Positions 34,933 to 45,641 are shown, counted from the first letter of the stretch. The stretch is DNA of 64,000 bases from Micromonospora sp. WMMD1128 (GCF_027497235.1 NZ_CP114902.1:3795501-3859500); one strand, 5' to 3'. The notes: generated from the letters alone by a model not told the origin. Translations and numbers: made by a program.

Positions 34933-35984
34933 CCCGCATCAACACTGCACCCGTCAACGCCGGGGAGCCCCGGTTGGCGTCGATCGCCTCGTGGGCGGTG
35001 CTGGTCGCGTCGTTCGGCCTGTCCGCCTCCACCTGGATCGCGCTGGCCGAACTCGCCGGCTTCACCGCTCACATCACGATCCCCGGCACCTCGGTCAGCC
35101 TCGCCCTGGCCTGGCTGATGCCCATCGCGGTCGACGGCTATGTGGTCGTCGCCCTGGTGCTGTGGATGGCTCCCGTGCCCGCACGGGTCGCCGCGTTCGC
35201 CAAGAAGAACACCTACGGTGCGGCCGGCATCGGCATCGCTGCCCAGTCGGCGTACCACCTGCTCCAGACCAACGCCAACACCGATGAAACCTGGCGCGTG
35301 GCCATGGCCGCGATCGTCGGCGCACTGCCGCCGGCTGTCGCCGGCCTGGCCGTGCACATGCGCGCCCTGATCCGCCGGGAAAGCGGCCGAACCCTGACCG
35401 CCGCCACCGGCACCGCACCGACGTTCCCGGCACCCGCCGAGACGCCAACTCCGACCATGACCGTTCCCGCCGTCCCGGCACCGACGCCCGGCCGGCCCGA
35501 GCTGCCCATTGTCCCCATCATCGACACGGCCGAGCCGGCACCGACGCCGGTCCAGCCCGAGATCCCGACCCCGGCCCAGCTCGCCAACCGGATCACCGCA
35601 CCGCGACCGGCCCCGACCCCGGAGCCGGCGACGCCCCGGCCCGATGCGGCTGCCCGCCCCGCCCGTCCCCGTCCGAGCAAGCCCGATGTCACCCCGGCAC
35701 CGACGTTGGCACCGTCCACCACTGACATTCCTGTCACCGAGTCTGACGCTGCCCAACTTCCGCTGCCGATCGTGGCCCCGGACCTGCTCGCCCGAGCGAC
35801 CCGCGTCGCGAAGCAGTACCGCATCGAGCACGGCACGCCGATCACCCCGGGCCAACTGGCCGTCCGCCTCAAGGTGACCTCCGAGGAGGCCACGCAAGCC
35901 CTCGCGGTCCTGGACCTCGGCCCCGACACCGACAACCGACCCGTCCGATCCGCCAACGGACGCCCCGTGAAGGCGACCCGTTGA
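34929..35984 (+). CDS. DUF2637 spread-like membrane protein
   Basis: 351 residues from the GTG coupled to the previous stop. Four membrane helices in residues 15-140 with the DUF2637 signature LALAWLMPIAVDGYVVVALVLWM. A long Pro/Ala/Thr-rich linker (about 155-300) follows, then a C-terminal winged-helix-like segment (YRIEHGTPITPGQLAVRLKV, TSEEATQALAVLDL). Related proteins in Streptomyces elements help intramycelial spread of plasmid DNA. It overlaps the initiator gene by 4 bp. Confidence 0.75.
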   Translation: MTRINTAPVNAGEPRLASIASWAVLVASFGLSASTWIALAELAGFTAHITIPGTSVSLALAWLMPIAVDGYVVVALVLWMAPVPARVAAFAKKNTYGAAGIGIAAQSAYHLLQTNANTDETWRVAMAAIVGALPPAVAGLAVHMRALIRRESGRTLTAATGTAPTFPAPAETPTPTMTVPAVPAPTPGRPELPIVPIIDTAEPAPTPVQPEIPTPAQLANRITAPRPAPTPEPATPRPDAAARPARPRPSKPDVTPAPTLAPSTTDIPVTESDAAQLPLPIVAPDLLARATRVAKQYRIEHGTPITPGQLAVRLKVTSEEATQALAVLDLGPDTDNRPVRSANGRPVKATR

Positions 35985-37549
35985 CCGTCTCGACGCTGAC
36001 CGTCGTACCCGAAGCTTCTGCTTCGGGTACGGCCCCGTGCGCCGAGCCGCCCGCACCGCCCTGGTACGCCACGTCCTCCGACATCCGGCTGCAAGCCGCC
36101 GCCCGGCTCACCCAACCGGACCTGCCCGGCTGGCTGCGCCACGTCCGCCCGGCCGCCGGCTGCACCCGCCCGGTCCGCCTGGCCGGCACCATGGCCACGG
36201 TCGAGGCCGCTACCGGCCGTCTCCTGTCGGAGCGGTCAACGGCCGACATGCCCGACGGCGTCATCTACAAGCCGTGCGGCAACCGCCGTGCCTCGGTGTG
36301 CCCGACCTGCTCCAAGCTCTACCAGCGCGACGCCTACCAGGTGGTCCGCGCCGGCCTCGTCGGCGGCAAGGGCGTGCCCGAGCAGGTAGCCCACCACCCG
36401 GCGGTGTTCCCGACCTTCACCGCCCCGTCCTTCGGCGAGGTGCACACCCGCTACGTCAAGCGGCACACCTGCACCCGTCGCGCCGCCTGCGACTGCCGGC
36501 CCGAGCCCTGCCACGCCCGACGGGACGTGACCGTCTGCCCGCACGGGGTGCGGCTGGTCTGCTTCGCCCGCCACGAGGACACCGACGCCCGGTTGGGCAC
36601 GCCGCTGTGCCTGGACTGCTACGACCACGACGCGCAGGCGGTTTGGAACCTCTCGGCCGGGGAGCTGTGGCGGCGCACCACCATCGCGGTCAACCGGTAC
36701 ATGCACCGCCTCGCCAGCGCACGCGGCATACCCGACATCCCTGTCACGTCGCCGCGTACCGGCAAGACCCGGTGGGTGTCCCCGGTACGGCTGTCGTTCG
36801 GCAAAGCCGCCGAAATGCAGCGGCGCGGCGTCGTGCACTTCCACGCCATCATCCGGCTCGACGGCCGCGACGGCGACGACCCCGACGCGATCGTGCCAGC
36901 ACCGCCGCAGCTCGACGCCGCCGACCTGGTGGCCGCCGTCGACCACGCCGCCGCCACCGTCGTCTTCACCACCGCCGACCACCCCGCCCACCCGGGCGGC
37001 TGGCGCATCGGCTGGGGCGAGCAGGTGCTCACCAAGGTAATCACCGTGGCCGGCCGGGGTGAGGTGACCGACGCGCAGGTGGCGGCGTACCTGGCCAAGT
37101 ACGCCACCAAGTCGACCGAGGTCACAGGCCACGCCTCCAACCGGCTCACCACCGACAGCATCGACATCTACGCCGACCCGGCCGGCAACCACACCGAACG
37201 CCTGATCGACGCCTGTTGGATGCTCGGCCGTCCCCGCGACTGGCGGCGGCTGCGGCGCTGGGCGCACATGCTCGGCTTCGGCGGTCACTTCCTCACCAAG
37301 TCGCGCCGCTACTCGGTGACCTTCGCTCTGCTGCGCAACCAACGCGTGGTGTTCCGCCGCGCCCAGAGCAGCGGCCCGCAGGAAGCCGCTGCCGACACCG
37401 AGCCGACCACGCTGGTGGTCAACTTCCTGCAATTCGTGGGCGCCGGGTGGCACACGACCGCCGACGCGCTGCTCGCCAACGCGTCCGCCGCGATGGCCCG
37501 AGAGCACCAGGATTCCGCGCGCGAGTACCTACAGACCCTCGTCGCCTGA
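35981..37549 (+). CDS. repSA: RepSA-type rolling-circle replication initiator
   Basis: 522 residues from a TTG start that overlaps the upstream stop. N-terminal Cys/His cluster (CGNRRASVCPTCSKLYQRDAY). HUH endonuclease metal motif VHFHAII with His286 and His288, and a candidate catalytic tyrosine region AAYLAKYATKS with Tyr370 and Tyr374. Nicks the double-strand origin to start AICE replication after excision. A perfect 11-bp hairpin (36005-36030) lies in codons 9-17. Family length and order (rep-xis-int) match pSAM2-like elements. Confidence 0.85.
   Translation: MTVSTLTVVPEASASGTAPCAEPPAPPWYATSSDIRLQAAARLTQPDLPGWLRHVRPAAGCTRPVRLAGTMATVEAATGRLLSERSTADMPDGVIYKPCGNRRASVCPTCSKLYQRDAYQVVRAGLVGGKGVPEQVAHHPAVFPTFTAPSFGEVHTRYVKRHTCTRRAACDCRPEPCHARRDVTVCPHGVRLVCFARHEDTDARLGTPLCLDCYDHDAQAVWNLSAGELWRRTTIAVNRYMHRLASARGIPDIPVTSPRTGKTRWVSPVRLSFGKAAEMQRRGVVHFHAIIRLDGRDGDDPDAIVPAPPQLDAADLVAAVDHAAATVVFTTADHPAHPGGWRIGWGEQVLTKVITVAGRGEVTDAQVAAYLAKYATKSTEVTGHASNRLTTDSIDIYADPAGNHTERLIDACWMLGRPRDWRRLRRWAHMLGFGGHFLTKSRRYSVTFALLRNQRVVFRRAQSSGPQEAAADTEPTTLVVNFLQFVGAGWHTTADALLANASAAMAREHQDSAREYLQTLVA
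36005..36030 (+). repeat. Hairpin in the 5' end of repSA
   Basis: GTACCCGAAGC and GCTTCGGGTAC flank the loop TTCT, a perfect 11-bp stem just after the start codon region. It may limit translation of the initiator or form part of an origin. Confidence 0.5.
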
Positions 37550-37562
37550 CGCGCGATTCAGC

Positions 37563-37579
37563 GTCAAGCCCGCCTTGAC
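37563..37579. promoter_or_regulatory. GTCAAG-N5-CTTGAC palindrome, copy 2
   Basis: GTCAAGCCCGCCTTGAC in the 57-bp gap between repSA and xis. Same arms and spacing as 34010-34026. Possible binding site of the excisionase, the HTH protein or another AICE regulator. Confidence 0.5.
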
Positions 37580-37606
37580 AGTAGAACCGACAACATTGGG
37601 GATCCG

Positions 37607-37831
37607 ATGAGTACCGATGCACTGGCAGCACCGGGCGTCCTGATGACCACAGAGGAACTTGCCCGGCTCGTGAAGGTCGACCCGTCCACCGTGCGTCGGT
37701 GGCGCACCGCCGACCCCGTCCAGGGGCCGGCGTTCATCCGGCTGTCCGCCCGGGTCGTCAAGTACGACCCGGAGGACGTGCGGGCGTGGCTGGGCCGGCA
37801 CCGCACCGATCCCGAGGAATCGGCTCGGTGA
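37607..37831 (+). CDS. xis: Excisionase (Xis) with HTH
   Basis: 74 residues. Helix-turn-helix of the excisionase/MerR type: LMTTEELARLVKVDPSTVRRWRT, followed by a wing (FIRLSARVVKYDPEDVRAWL). Directs integrase toward excision. Its stop overlaps the integrase start by 4 bp. Confidence 0.85.
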   Translation: MSTDALAAPGVLMTTEELARLVKVDPSTVRRWRTADPVQGPAFIRLSARVVKYDPEDVRAWLGRHRTDPEESAR

Positions 37832-38027
37832 CCACTCCCCTGCTCCCGATCGGCGTCGCCGTCTCCACCGACGTCGAGCACCGACCCGGCCGGCCGAACC
37901 CGTACCGTGCCCGGGTCCGGTGGGTCGATCCGGCTTCGGGACGACGCCGCTCCAAGTCGCAGGCGTTCGCGGACGCCGAGCAGGCGCAGACCTGGCTCGG
38001 CACCATGCAGCGCGCGGCGAGGGGCGG

Positions 38028-39130
<1,103 letters not shown>

Positions 39131-39253
39131 ATGCCCCCGCGTGAAGTTCCCCGCGGCAGCCGATACAGCTTAGCGCAAGATCCTCGCGTGACTCGCACAG
39201 GGCCCTCCGCATCGCGCGAGGCCCGCGCCACTCCCCCTAGAGCGTCCTAGGAA

Positions 39254-39284
39254 GGAAGCCGCCGAACATGGCCCGGCGGCTTCC
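39254..39284 (-). terminator. Hairpin downstream of der
   Basis: Perfect 11-bp stem GGAAGCCGCCG / CGGCGGCTTCC with a 9-base loop, 12 bp after the der stop on the minus strand. It probably ends the der transcript. Confidence 0.65.
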
Positions 39285-39295
39285 GCCCGGATGAC

Positions 39296-40705
39296 TCAGC
39301 CGTGGGCCTTGCCACGACCGCCGGGGCCGAGCTTCTTCCGCGGCCGGACCGAGATGTCGATCGGGCTGCCCTCGAAGCCGAACTCCTCGCGCAGCTTGCG
39401 CTCCACGAACCGCTGGTAGCCGGCGTCCAGCGGACCGGTGGTGAACAGCACGAACCGCGGCGGCGCCACCCCGGCCTGGGTGGCGAACAGGATCCGCGGG
39501 GCGCGTCCGCCGCGTACCGGGTGCGGGGTGGCCTGGACCAGCGCGGTGAGCCACTGGTTGAGCTGCGCGGTGGGGATTCGGGTCTCCCAGCTCGCGAGCG
39601 CCTTGCGCAACGCCGGAGCCAGCTTGTCGACGGCCCGGCCGGTCTGCGCGGACAGGTTCAGCCGGATCGCCCAGGGGATGCGCCGCAGCTCCCGGTCGAT
39701 CTCCTTGTCCAGGTAGTAGCGGCGGTCGGCGTCCACCAGGTCCCACTTGTTGAACGCGATGACCAGGGCCCGGCCGGCCTCCACCACCATGGTGAGGATC
39801 CGCTGGTCCTGCTCGCTGATCACCTCGCTGGAGTCCAGCAGCACCACCGCCACCTCGGCCGCCTCGATCGCCGAGGCGGTACGCAGGCTGGCGTAGTATT
39901 CGGTGCCGCTGGCCCGTCCGACCCGCTTGCGCAGGCCGGCGGTGTCCACCAGCTGCCAGGTCTCGCCGCCGATCTCGACCAGGCTGTCCACCGGGTCGAC
40001 AGTGGTGCCGGCGACCGAGTCGACCACCGCCCGGTCCTCGCCGGAGAAGCGGTTGAGCAGGCTGGACTTGCCGACGTTGGGGCGGCCGACCAGGGCCACC
40101 CGGCGCGGGCCGCGCGGGCGGTTCTCCACGATCTTCGGCGCCTCGGGAAGCGCGGCCATGATGGCGTCGAGCAGGTCGCCGGAGCCGCGGCCGTGCAGCG
40201 CCGACACCGGGAACGGCTCACCGAGACCGAGCGACCACAGTGACGTCGCCTCCATCTCGATGGTGGTGTTGTCGGCCTTGTTGGCCACCAGGATCACCGG
40301 TTTGGCGCTGCGACGCAGCATCTTCACCGCGGCCTCGTCCACGTCGGTCGAACCGACCATGGCGTCCACCACGAACAGCACCACGTCGGCGGTGACCACG
40401 GCCGTCTCGGCCTGGGCGGCGATGGCCGCGGCCCGGTCCCGGGCGTCGGGCTCCCAACCGCCGGTGTCCACCACGGTGAACGCCCGGCCGTTCCACTGCG
40501 CGTCGTAGGGCACCCGGTCCCGGGTGACGCCGGGAACGTCCTCGACGACCGCCTGGCGACGACCGATGAGGCGGTTGACGAGTGTGGACTTGCCCACGTT
40601 GGGGCGGCCGACCACGGCCACCACGGGCTGCGGACCGGTCGGCTCCTCGGCGTCGGCCTCCGGCTCGCGCAGCTCCACCCAACCACCGAAGTCGTCGTCG
40701 CTCAC
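39296..40705 (-). CDS. der: GTPase Der (EngA)
   Basis: 469 residues from the GTG at 40705 ([15 protein letters not shown]); a longer start at 40792 would overlap cmk by 32 bp. Two tandem G domains: [14 protein letters not shown] and NKAD in the first; [14 protein letters not shown] and NKWD in the second. A C-terminal KH-like domain ends with [12 protein letters not shown]. Required for assembly of the 50S ribosomal subunit. It sits directly downstream of cmk, as in many actinobacteria. Confidence 0.95.
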   Translation of the reverse strand: MSDDDFGGWVELREPEADAEEPTGPQPVVAVVGRPNVGKSTLVNRLIGRRQAVVEDVPGVTRDRVPYDAQWNGRAFTVVDTGGWEPDARDRAAAIAAQAETAVVTADVVLFVVDAMVGSTDVDEAAVKMLRRSAKPVILVANKADNTTIEMEATSLWSLGLGEPFPVSALHGRGSGDLLDAIMAALPEAPKIVENRPRGPRRVALVGRPNVGKSSLLNRFSGEDRAVVDSVAGTTVDPVDSLVEIGGETWQLVDTAGLRKRVGRASGTEYYASLRTASAIEAAEVAVVLLDSSEVISEQDQRILTMVVEAGRALVIAFNKWDLVDADRRYYLDKEIDRELRRIPWAIRLNLSAQTGRAVDKLAPALRKALASWETRIPTAQLNQWLTALVQATPHPVRGGRAPRILFATQAGVAPPRFVLFTTGPLDAGYQRFVERKLREEFGFEGSPIDISVRPRKKLGPGGRGKAHG

Positions 40706-40760
40706 GCCGGGCCACCCTTCGTCGGAGCCGGCAACGCCAGCGGCGCCCACGGAACCCCGC

Positions 40761-41441
40761 TCACGCGACACCCCGCTCGGTGAGAAGGTCACGCAGGCGG
40801 GCGACGACCTCGTCGATGCCCAACTCGGTGGTGTCCAGCACCACGGCGTCCGGGGTCTGCTGCAACGGGTTGACCTTGCGGGTCGAGTCGAGCCGGTCTC
40901 GCCGCGCCAGGTCGGCGGCGGTCGCCGTGACGTCGGCCGCGTCCTCGGCGCTGCGCCGCCGGGCGCGGGCCGCCTCGGAGGCGGTCAGGTAGACCTTCAG
41001 GTCGGCGTCGGGGGCCACCACGGCGCCGATGTCGCGGCCTTCCACCACGATCCGGCCCGCCTCGGCGATCAGCCGCCGCTGCCGGTCGACGAGCAGCTCA
41101 CGGATCGCGCCGACGGCGGCGACCGCGGAGACCGCGCCGGTCACCTCGGCGCCACGGATGTCGGTGGACACGTCGGTGCCGTCGACGGTCACCGCGTACC
41201 CCCGGGGGTCGGTGCCGATGCGCAGGTCGGCCTCGCCGGCGACCTTGGCCACCGACTCGGTGTCGGTCAGCTCCACCCCGGAGCGCAGGACCGCCCAGGT
41301 CAGCGCCCGGTACATGGCACCGGTGTCGAGGTAGCGGGCGTCGAGGCTCACCGCCAGCCGCCGCGACACGGTGGACTTCCCCGAACCGGACGGCCCGTCC
41401 ACCGCGACCACGCAGCGCCCGGCCGGTACGTTTTCCTCCAC
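40761..41441 (-). CDS. cmk: Cytidylate kinase
   Basis: 226 residues. P-loop [14 protein letters not shown] at residues 12-25, [36 protein letters not shown] (lid and NMP-binding region) and [14 protein letters not shown]. Phosphorylates CMP and dCMP. GTG start with GAGGAGG six bases upstream. It lies 174 bp downstream of rluB on the same strand. Confidence 0.95.
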   Translation of the reverse strand: MEENVPAGRCVVAVDGPSGSGKSTVSRRLAVSLDARYLDTGAMYRALTWAVLRSGVELTDTESVAKVAGEADLRIGTDPRGYAVTVDGTDVSTDIRGAEVTGAVSAVAAVGAIRELLVDRQRRLIAEAGRIVVEGRDIGAVVAPDADLKVYLTASEAARARRRSAEDAADVTATAADLARRDRLDSTRKVNPLQQTPDAVVLDTTELGIDEVVARLRDLLTERGVA

Positions 41442-41616
41442 CGTTGTCCTCCTCAGCCCGTACCTCGCGGGTCGCCGGTGTGTCCGGCGCCGTTGAGCGG
41501 ATGTGTGTCGTCGTCAATCATGCCCGCGCCGCGCGGGCGTACCGCCGGGGGCGCGTGCGCGCCGGCCCGCGGACCGCGTCGAAGCCTACCGGGAGCCGTT
41601 CCCCGATCGTCTCCGG

Positions 41617-42387
41617 TCAGTCACCCACGGCCTTGAACAGGGCGGCGACCTCCGCGTTGGTCAGCCGCCGGGTGCGCCCGGCGCGCAGGTCGCCCAGCCG
41701 GATCGGACCGATCGAGGTACGCACCAGACGGCTCACCGGGTGCCCCACCTCGTCGAACATCCGCCGGACGATGTGCTTGCGCCCTTCGTGCAGGGTGACC
41801 TCCACCTGGGCGGTCTTACCGAGTGTGTCCACCACCTTGAACGCCTCGGCCCGGACCGGCCCGTCCTCCAGCTCGACGCCGGCGGCCAGGCGCTTGCCGA
41901 GGTTGCGCGGGATCGGCCCGGAGACCTCGCACAGGTAGGTCTTCGGCACCCCGAAGGAGGGGTGCATGAGCCGGTGCGCGAGCGTCCCGTCGTTGGTGAG
42001 CAGCAGCAGGCCCTCGCTGTCCGCGTCGAGCCGCCCGACGTGGTAGACGCGCTGCTCGACCCGGTTGCCGAGGAAGTCGGACAGCGCGGCGCGTCCCTTT
42101 TCGTCCGCCATGGTGGAGACCACCCCGCGTGGCTTGTTCATGGCCAGGTAGACCAGCCGGGTGTCGACCTGGAGCCGCTCCCCGTCGACGTGGATGACGT
42201 CCTGGGCGGGGTCGGCCCGGTCGCCGAGCTGCGCGACCCGGCCGTTGACCGTGACCCGCCGCCGGAAGATCAGGTCCTCACAGGCGCGCCGCGAGCCCAC
42301 TCCCGCGGCGGCGAGGACCTTCTGGAGGCGCTCGGCGCCCTCGTACACGGGGGCGTCGGTCTTCGGGGCACGGTCATCGCGTGGCAT
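41617..42387 (-). CDS. rluB: Ribosomal large subunit pseudouridine synthase RluB-like
   Basis: 256 residues from ATG 42387 (overlaps scpB by 14 bp). N-terminal S4 domain (ERLQKVLAAAGVGSRRACEDLI) and RsuA/RluB catalytic motif GRLDADSEGLLLLTNDG with the catalytic Asp, then EGRKHIVRRMFDEVGHPV. Modifies 23S rRNA. Located between scpB and cmk as in other actinobacteria. Confidence 0.92.
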   Translation of the reverse strand: MPRDDRAPKTDAPVYEGAERLQKVLAAAGVGSRRACEDLIFRRRVTVNGRVAQLGDRADPAQDVIHVDGERLQVDTRLVYLAMNKPRGVVSTMADEKGRAALSDFLGNRVEQRVYHVGRLDADSEGLLLLTNDGTLAHRLMHPSFGVPKTYLCEVSGPIPRNLGKRLAAGVELEDGPVRAEAFKVVDTLGKTAQVEVTLHEGRKHIVRRMFDEVGHPVSRLVRTSIGPIRLGDLRAGRTRRLTNAEVAALFKAVGD

Positions 42388-43354
42388 CGGCAAGCTCTTC
42401 TACGTCGTCGGGAAGGAACGGGGCCAGGGGCGGCAGGTCGTCCACCGAGTTGAGCCCCAGCTTCTCCAGGAACATGATGGTGGTCCGGTAGAGGAAGGCG
42501 CCGCTGTCCGCCTCGGTGCCGCACTCCTCGACCAGGCCGCGACCCACCAGGGTACGGAGCACCCCGTCGCAGTTGACACCCCGGATGGCCGAGATGCGCG
42601 AACGGGTCACCGGCTGCCGGTAGGCGACCACGGCGAGGGTCTCCAGCGCGGCCTGGGTCAGCCGGACCGACTGCCCGTCGAGCACGAACCGCTCGACGTA
42701 GGTGGCGTATTCCGGCCGGGTGTAGAGACGCCAGCCACCCGCGGCCCGGCGCAGCTCGAAGCCGTGCCCGGCGGCGGTGTAGCCGGCGGCGATGTCGTCG
42801 AGCATCGCGCCCACCCGTTCCGGGGCCTGCTCCAGCACCTCCGCCAGGACCAGTTCGCTGACCGGCTGGTCCACCACCAGCAGGATCGCTTCCAGGGCTC
42901 CGCGCAGCTCCGCGTCGTCCAACACCGGCGCGGGCGCGGGTTCCGGCGCCGCCCGCCGCCGACCCCGCTTCGGAGGTACGCCGGGAGCGCCCCCCGCCTC
43001 ACCGCCCGCCCCGTCAACGCCCGCCCCACCGCCGCTCGGCGCACCGCCGCCCTCGTCGTCGCCGACCGACGTCTCCCCCGAGATCTTGGTACGGTCCGTC
43101 CCCTGGAGGGGCGGAACCGTACCAGGATCTCCACTCGCCTCGTCCACAGACGCGATCTTGGAAGGAAACGGCCCCGCTGGGGGCCCATGGCTTCCAAGAT
43201 CTGCCGCGGGGTGGAGATCCTGGGGCTCGGGACGGTCGGATTGTGGCGGGTCCTCGTCGGCGGGGGCGGGGGTTGCCGGGGTGGGGCGTTCCCACGGGGG
43301 GATCCAGGCGGCGGCCTGGTCCGCCAGCGAGTCGCGGCGTTCCTCGTCGCTCAT
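42374..43354 (-). CDS. scpB: Segregation and condensation protein B
   Basis: 326 residues from ATG 43354 (AGGAG eight bases upstream), longer than the usual 180-220. The conserved winged-helix part runs from about residue 150 (LRGALEAILLVVDQPVSELVLAEVL; LTQAALETLAVVAYRQPVTRSRISAIRGVNCDGVLRTLVGRGLVEE). The first 145 residues are a low-complexity Pro/Gly/Asp-rich linker that contains two REP-like palindromes (residues about 51-67 and 75-91). Partner of ScpA and SMC in chromosome condensation; 4 bp downstream of scpA. Confidence 0.93.
   Translation of the reverse strand: MSDEERRDSLADQAAAWIPPWERPTPATPAPADEDPPQSDRPEPQDLHPAADLGSHGPPAGPFPSKIASVDEASGDPGTVPPLQGTDRTKISGETSVGDDEGGGAPSGGGAGVDGAGGEAGGAPGVPPKRGRRRAAPEPAPAPVLDDAELRGALEAILLVVDQPVSELVLAEVLEQAPERVGAMLDDIAAGYTAAGHGFELRRAAGGWRLYTRPEYATYVERFVLDGQSVRLTQAALETLAVVAYRQPVTRSRISAIRGVNCDGVLRTLVGRGLVEECGTEADSGAFLYRTTIMFLEKLGLNSVDDLPPLAPFLPDDVEELADATR
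43081..43130. repeat. REP-like palindrome inside scpB, unit 1
   Basis: Near-perfect inverted repeat of two arms of about 23 bases around TGGA. The arms start AGATCTTGGTACGGT and end ACCGTACCAGGATCT. It is read in frame as DPGTVPPLQGTDRTKI in ScpB. Confidence 0.75.
43154..43201. repeat. REP-like palindrome inside scpB, unit 2
   Basis: Arms GATCTTGGAAG and CTTCCAAGATC flank GGCCCC-GCTG-GGGGCC-like inner pairs with a mismatched middle. It is read in frame as DLGSHGPPAGPFPSKI. Same GATCTTGG termini as unit 1, 24 bp away. Confidence 0.7.
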
Positions 43355-43358
43355 CAGA

Positions 43359-44342
43359 TCACTCCTGCGTCGGTGCGGTCGTGTCCGCCGCTTCGCGGCG
43401 TGAGTCAGCGTCCGCGTCAACGGCGCCTGCGGGCGTGGTGGTCGGGTCCGGGGTGCCGGCGTACTCGTCGACGGTCAGCTCGGCGTCGCCGTCGGCCGGG
43501 CCGGTCCAGCGGACCGTCAGCTCCTCCAACGCTTGTTCCTGCACGAACGCGACGAGCCCCTGCCGGTACAGCTCCAGCAGCGCCAGGAACCGGGCCACCA
43601 CCTCGAGCGTCATCTCGCAGTCGACGCAGAGCTGCGAGAAGGTGGCGACCCCGGCGCGACGCAGCCGGTCGGCGATGACGCCGGCGTGCTCCCGGACGCT
43701 GACCCGGACCATGTGCACGTGCGCGATGGACACCTCGGGCACCGGTTTCGGACTCATCGCCTTCAACGCGAGCTTGAGCAGCCGCTGCGGGCCGATGCCG
43801 AGCACCAGGTCGGGCAGCGCCTCGGCGTACCGGGGTTCGAGGGTGACCGCGCGCGGGTAACGCCGGCCGCCGACCGCCTCGAGTTCGGCGATGTGCGCCG
43901 CCGCCTCCTTGTACGCCTTGTACTGCAGCAGCCGGGCGAAGAGCAGGTCCCGCGCCTCCAGCAGCGCCAGGTCCGCCTCGTCCTCGACGTCGGCCGAGGG
44001 CAGCAGCCGGGCCGCCTTGAGGTCGAGCAGGGTGGCGGCGACCAGCAGGAACTCGCTTGTCTCGTCCAGGTCCCACTGGTCGCCCATGGCCCGCAGGTAG
44101 GCGATGAACTCGTCGGTGACCCGGTGCAGGGCGACCTCGGTGACGTCCAGCTTGTGCTTGCTGATCAGCTGGAGCAGCAGGTCGAAGGGGCCGGTGAAGT
44201 TGTCCAGCCGGACGGTGAAACCGCTTGTCTCCTCCACCGGAGCCGGGTCGACCGTGAGCACCTCGGCAGCGGCCGGCTCGGCAGCGGCCGGCCCAACGGC
44301 GACGGGGTCGCCGTGCGGCGGGTCGAGGGGCGGTGCGGTCAC
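43359..44342 (-). CDS. scpA: Segregation and condensation protein A
   Basis: 327 residues from GTG 44342. Hallmark N-terminal kleisin part FTVRLDNFTGPFDLLLQLISKHKLDVTEVAL near residue 40, then EFLLVAATLLDLKAARLLP, and a C-terminal winged helix (FLALLELYRQGLVAFVQEQALEELTVRW). Bridges SMC heads with ScpB. An acidic tail of about 40 residues follows. 41 bp downstream of the parA stop. Confidence 0.94.
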   Translation of the reverse strand: MTAPPLDPPHGDPVAVGPAAAEPAAAEVLTVDPAPVEETSGFTVRLDNFTGPFDLLLQLISKHKLDVTEVALHRVTDEFIAYLRAMGDQWDLDETSEFLLVAATLLDLKAARLLPSADVEDEADLALLEARDLLFARLLQYKAYKEAAAHIAELEAVGGRRYPRAVTLEPRYAEALPDLVLGIGPQRLLKLALKAMSPKPVPEVSIAHVHMVRVSVREHAGVIADRLRRAGVATFSQLCVDCEMTLEVVARFLALLELYRQGLVAFVQEQALEELTVRWTGPADGDAELTVDEYAGTPDPTTTPAGAVDADADSRREAADTTAPTQE

Positions 44343-44383
44343 CGGGAAACCGTAGTCGACGCGGCGGGCGGCTGGCGTGGGCC

Positions 44384-45307
44384 CTACCGGTCCGACTGGG
44401 CGGCGATCACCTCTCGGGCGAGCTGCCGGTAGTTGCGCGCGCCGGAGGACGCCGGGTCGAGCGTGGTGATGGGCGCGCCGGCGACGGTCGACTCGGGGAA
44501 CTTCACGGTCTTGGTGATGACGGTCTGGTAGACCTTGTCGCCGAACGCCTCGACCACGCGCTGGAGCACCTGACGGCAGTGGGTGGTGCGGCTGTCGTAC
44601 ATGGTGGCGAGGATGCCTTCGAGCTCCAGGTCGAAGTTGAGCCGCTCGCGCACCTTGTCGATGGTGTCCAGCAGCAGCGCCACGCCGCGCAGGCTGAAGA
44701 ACTCGCACTCCAGCGGGATGAGCACGCCGTGGGCGACGGTCAGCGCGTTGATCGCCAGCAGGCCGAGCGAGGGCTGGCAGTCGATCAGGATGAAGTCGTA
44801 TTCCTTGCGGATGGTGCGCAACACCCGGGCCAGGGCCATCTCCCGGGCGACCTCGTTGACGAGCTGGATCTCGGCGGCGGAGAGGTCGATGTTGGCCGGC
44901 AGCAGGTGCAGCCCGGCCACGTCGGTCTTGATCAGGACGTCCTCGGCGGTGACGTCGTCCTGCATGAGCAGGTTGTAGACCGACAGGTCGAGGTTGTGCG
45001 GGTTGACGCCCAGGCCGACGGAGAGGGCGCCCTGCGGGTCGAAGTCGACGAGGAGCACCTTGCGGCCGTATTCGGCGAGCGCGGCGCCCAGGTTGATGGT
45101 GGTCGTGGTCTTGCCGACGCCACCCTTCTGGTTGGCCATCGCGATGATCCGCGCCGGGCCGTGCCGGTCGGTCGGCATCGGCTCGGGGATCGGCTTGCGC
45201 ATCGTGTACGCGGCCGGGTCGGCGGGGCCGAGGTCGGCGCCGAGCGTCGCCTGCTGTTCACGGAGCTCCGACGTCCAGGTCTCGGCACGGTCACCGTTTC
45301 CTGCCAT
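44384..45307 (-). CDS. parA: ParA/Soj-family ATPase
   Basis: 307 residues from ATG 45307. Deviant Walker A ANQKGGVGKTTTTINLG with the signature lysine, LLVDFDPQGALSVGLG, ILIDCQPSLGLLAINAL. It lies between xerD and scpA without a parB, so it is the second ParA-type ATPase commonly found in this actinobacterial cluster, not the oriC-linked one. Probably supports chromosome segregation with SMC-ScpAB. Confidence 0.92.
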   Translation of the reverse strand: MAGNGDRAETWTSELREQQATLGADLGPADPAAYTMRKPIPEPMPTDRHGPARIIAMANQKGGVGKTTTTINLGAALAEYGRKVLLVDFDPQGALSVGLGVNPHNLDLSVYNLLMQDDVTAEDVLIKTDVAGLHLLPANIDLSAAEIQLVNEVAREMALARVLRTIRKEYDFILIDCQPSLGLLAINALTVAHGVLIPLECEFFSLRGVALLLDTIDKVRERLNFDLELEGILATMYDSRTTHCRQVLQRVVEAFGDKVYQTVITKTVKFPESTVAGAPITTLDPASSGARNYRQLAREVIAAQSDR

Positions 45308-45641
45308 GTCCTCGTTGCCCCCTCCCGACGACCACCCGGCGTCGGAGCCGTCCGACGTCCCTCGCGGCGCCGCTGCGCACCTCCGGTCCGTCGCACCTGG
45401 AGGCCCGCGCCGATGCCGACTGTACGCCACCGGCCAGCAGCAGGTTCGGTAGCGGGTCGGCGTGTCGGCGGCCCGTCGGTGGCTCGGTCCGCGACCGGCC
45501 GGGTCGGCGACCCCGACCACTCACCCGAGCCACCTTTCGTTCGCGACTGCGGGGCTCGCAACCCCGGCTCACTCCTCGCGCTCACCGAGCCACCTTTCGT
45601 TCGCGACTGCGGGGCCCGCAACCCCGGCTCACTCCTCGCGC
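45308..45641. other. Intergenic region between parA and xerD
   Basis: 334 bp without a gene. The xerD-proximal half is filled by a 60-bp tandem repeat (45525-45644); the parA-proximal half should hold the parA promoter, but no clear -10/-35 pair stands out. Confidence 0.5.
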
